64,000 nt of DNA, taken from NCBI RefSeq assembly GCF_000761545.1, contig NZ_JPMY01000003.1, positions 186,001-250,000 on the forward strand. Direction: 5' to 3'. Each line of letters starts with the position of its first letter. The first letter of the stretch is position 1. Under the pieces are notes generated by a model, which searched no databases, was not told the DNA's origin, and worked only from the letters and a program-made list of their open reading frames with translations. Source of the stretch: Pseudomonas sp. ML96. Its GTDB lineage: Bacteria; Pseudomonadota; Gammaproteobacteria; Pseudomonadales; Pseudomonadaceae. Shown here one piece after another: positions 62,099-64,000 of the stretch. The translations under genes and the position numbers were made by a program.

Positions 62099-62151
62099 GA
62101 CGAACCGTGCAACTTGCAAGATGGCCATCACTACGCCACTGCAGCGAACGG
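62099..62151 (-). promoter_or_regulatory. Two AlgR-like boxes upstream of algD
   Basis: On the minus strand CGGTTCGTC (62107-62099) differs by one base from the AlgR consensus CCGTTCGTC. CCGTTCGCT (62151-62143) keeps the first seven bases. They have the same orientation, are 44 bases apart (about four helical turns) and lie 55 and 99 bases upstream of the AlgU-type -35. AlgR binding is inferred. Confidence 0.45.
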
Positions 62152-62462
62152 AGCGCTCTAGGAGGCAGATTACAGCGCACCTTTTAGAAAGCGACACCTA
62201 GTTTTTGACGCTCAACACAAACTATTGATGAATTTATTCCTGCACGGCGAACATGCGCGACCAATTAATGACGCCAAAAAATAGTTAGCGGAGCGGCAAA
62301 TACTTAATTAAGGCAATCTGCCATCATCGCAACTTCCAAATATTTCGGCGACCCAACTTAATTAATAAAGTTTCATATTTATATTTGCTCTTCGGACGAA
62401 AGGAAATTTCATATAGGTGAAACTTCCTATCCAACCCGTCAATTTTCACCCTTCTTCCGCGC

Positions 62463-62489
62463 TCAACCTTTCCGGTAAGCTGCCGACTT
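62463..62489 (+). promoter_or_regulatory. FliA (sigma28)-type promoter for aer
   Basis: TCAA (62463-62466), 15-base spacer, GCCGACTT (62482-62489), matching the motility sigma pattern TAAA/TCAA-N15-GCCGATAA with two mismatches in the -10. It lies 36 bases before the aer ATG, the right distance for a chemotaxis gene promoter. Confidence 0.55.
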
Positions 62490-62525
62490 CTATGACATAA
62501 GTCCTACGCCGAAGAAGCGAGCCGC

Positions 62526-64000
62526 ATGAGAAACAACCAGCCCGTCACCCAGCGCGAGCGCACATTCCCCGCCCAGCAGCGCCTGATCTCCACCACCGAC
62601 CTCAAGGGGCAGATCACCTACTGCAACGAGGCCTTCATCGAGATCAGTGGCTTCTCGCGTGACGAGCTGATGCGCGCGCCACACAACCTGGTGCGCCACC
62701 CGGATGTGCCGCCGGCGGTGTTCGATCACATGTGGCAGACCCTGAAAAAGGGCCGCCCGTGGATGGGTGTGGTGAAGAACCGCAGCAAGAACGGTGACCA
62801 CTACTGGGTCAACGCCTACGTCACGCCGATGCTCGACAAGGGCCAGGTGGTGGGATACGAGTCGGTCCGCTCCAAGCCGACCGCAGAGCAGGTGCGCCGC
62901 GCCGAGGCGCTCTATACGCGCATCAATTCCGGCAAGGCGGCCATTCCCGCTACCGATCGCTGGCTACCGGTGCTGCAGGCCTGGGTACCCTTCATCCTGA
63001 TCAGCCAGATCGGCTTCCTTATCGGCCACTGGATGGGCTCGACCTGGGGCTTCCTGCTCGCCGCCCTGCTCTCCGTGCCGCTGGGCCTGGTTGGCCTGGG
63101 CTGGCAGAACCGCGGCGTGCGGCGCCTGCTGCGCATCGCCGAGCAGACCACCTCGGACCCGGTGATCGCGCAGATGTACACCGACAGCCGCGGCGCCGAG
63201 GCGCGCCTGGAAATGGCCATGCTCAGCCAGGAAGCGCGCCTGAAAACCTGCCTGACCCGCCTGCAGGACACCGCCGAACGCCTGACCAGCCAGGCGCGCG
63301 AAGCCGACCAACTGGCCCACAACAGCTCCGAAGGCCTGGAGCGCCAGCGCGTGGAAACCGAACAGGTGGCCACCGCCATCAACGAGATGGCCGCCACCAC
63401 CCTGGAAGTCGCCAGCAACGTGGCCCGCGCCGCCATCGCCACCCAGGAAGCCAACCGCCTGACCGGCGAAGGCCGCAACGTTGCCTCGGAAACCCGCGAA
63501 GCCATCCAGCGCCTGTCGGTATCGGTCGGCGAGACCGGCGAGACCGTGTCGCGCCTGGCTCAGGACAGCAACGAGATCGGCGGCGTGGTCGACGTGATCA
63601 AGGGCATCGCCGACCAGACCAACCTGCTCGCGCTCAACGCCGCCATCGAGGCCGCGCGCGCCGGTGAAATGGGCCGCGGCTTCGCCGTGGTCGCCGACGA
63701 GGTCCGCTCGCTGGCCCAGCGTACCGCCGAATCGACCGAACAGATCCACGCGCTGATCGCCAAGCTGCAGCGCACCGCCGAAGAAGCGGTGATGACCATG
63801 GAGATCGGTCGCAAGCAGGCCGACGAAGGTGTGGAGCGCGTGCAGAAGGCCGACGAGGCCCTGCAGGGCATCAGCGATGCGGTGGCCAACATCACCGACA
63901 TGGCCAACCAGATCGCCGCCGCTGCCGAGGAACAGAGCGCCGTGGCCGACGAGATCAACCAGAACATCACCACCATCGCCCACCTGGCCGACCAGACCTC
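62526..64000 (+). CDS. aer: Aerotaxis receptor Aer, C-terminal end missing
   Basis: 491 codons are visible; the gene continues past 64000, and about 30 more residues would be expected from P. aeruginosa Aer. The N-terminal PAS domain has the FAD-site block [16 protein letters not shown] and [11 protein letters not shown], plus [18 protein letters not shown], which match E. coli Aer. A membrane region (about 153-195, [35 protein letters not shown]) follows, then a methyl-accepting signalling domain with the hairpin tip [38 protein letters not shown]. It senses redox/oxygen and signals to CheA. Confidence 0.95.
   Translation, partial: MRNNQPVTQRERTFPAQQRLISTTDLKGQITYCNEAFIEISGFSRDELMRAPHNLVRHPDVPPAVFDHMWQTLKKGRPWMGVVKNRSKNGDHYWVNAYVTPMLDKGQVVGYESVRSKPTAEQVRRAEALYTRINSGKAAIPATDRWLPVLQAWVPFILISQIGFLIGHWMGSTWGFLLAALLSVPLGLVGLGWQNRGVRRLLRIAEQTTSDPVIAQMYTDSRGAEARLEMAMLSQEARLKTCLTRLQDTAERLTSQAREADQLAHNSSEGLERQRVETEQVATAINEMAATTLEVASNVARAAIATQEANRLTGEGRNVASETREAIQRLSVSVGETGETVSRLAQDSNEIGGVVDVIKGIADQTNLLALNAAIEAARAGEMGRGFAVVADEVRSLAQRTAESTEQIHALIAKLQRTAEEAVMTMEIGRKQADEGVERVQKADEALQGISDAVANITDMANQIAAAAEEQSAVADEINQNITTIAHLADQT

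Larger units (their letters stand above)
61849..62525. other. Divergent algD/aer regulatory region
   Basis: 677 bases with no open frame, noticeably richer in A and T than the surrounding genes, especially 62200-62440. It contains the AlgU-type promoter and AlgR-like boxes for algD and the FliA-type promoter for aer, listed separately. In the predicted algD leader there is GCAACC-CAT-GGTTGC (61881-61895) and a second stem, AACTTTCAA with TTGAAGTT (about 61978-61998). The AT-rich stretch would suit nucleoid proteins or AmrZ/AlgB-type regulators, but I could not assign sites. Confidence 0.6.

Noticed and set aside
62200..62440. AT-rich stretch as a mobile-element scar or small gene
   Set aside because: There are no terminal inverted repeats, no target duplication, no coding frame of any length and no ribosome site; an AT-rich promoter region is sufficient explanation.

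Overview
The window is high-GC chromosomal DNA from a Pseudomonas-type gammaproteobacterium. The basis is gene content and order: a block brnQ - sucDC - lpdG - sucBA - sdhBADC - gltA in the arrangement I know from P. aeruginosa, Pseudomonas-style proteins such as the PA1571-type small protein and Aer, and a complete alginate biosynthesis cluster. I see no rRNA, tRNA, insertion sequence, prophage or CRISPR array. The species cannot be fixed from the sequence alone.

Layout. (1) 1-2142, minus strand: start of the potassium-uptake ATPase operon kdpF-kdpA-kdpB, with kdpB running off the left edge. (2) 2405-5067, plus strand: an OmpR-type response regulator and overlapping histidine kinase, then a cytosolic-looking protein with five EF-hand loops. 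(3) 5124-12672, minus strand: envelope and housekeeping genes (DUF945, AI-2E-type permease, DUF4892, Nu-class glutathione transferase, two overlapping alpha/beta hydrolases, BrnQ). (4) 12961-24331, minus strand: nine TCA-cycle genes encoding succinate dehydrogenase, the 2-oxoglutarate dehydrogenase complex and succinyl-CoA synthetase. They diverge from gltA (24680-25969) across a region holding two good sigma70-like promoters. (5) 26060-43113: assorted genes including a START-domain protein, a membrane-anchored GH31 glycosidase, an ABC exporter, PdxB, a MATE pump, TusA, LpxO and RlmM, plus one amber-interrupted oxidoreductase gene. (6) 43114-45855: aconitase acnA. (7) 45915-61848, minus strand: twelve alginate genes in the order algD-8-44-K-E-G-X-I-J-F-L-A. 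(8) 61849-62525: an AT-rich regulatory region, then the aerotaxis receptor gene aer running off the right edge.

How the parts work together. citrate synthase, 2-oxoglutarate dehydrogenase, succinyl-CoA synthetase, succinate dehydrogenase and aconitase form most of an oxidative TCA cycle. AlgA and AlgD make GDP-mannuronate; Alg8/Alg44 polymerise it under c-di-GMP control; AlgK/AlgE with AlgG/AlgX/AlgL handle periplasmic passage, epimerisation and degradation; AlgI/J/F with AlgX acetylate.

Main points of interest. algL lies between algF and algA instead of between algX and algI, overlaps algF by one base, and encodes a predicted lipoprotein. The whole alginate cluster separates acnA from aer, which are neighbours in P. 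aeruginosa. The algD upstream region carries an AlgU-type promoter and two AlgR-like boxes. A saccharopine-dehydrogenase-like gene is broken by a single in-frame TAG. A YihQ-like GH31 enzyme is membrane anchored and lacks the sulfonate-binding arginine. The kinase beside the EF-hand gene has a C8 tract in its coding sequence. I did not find a clearly new multi-gene system; the two-component/EF-hand cluster is the closest candidate.
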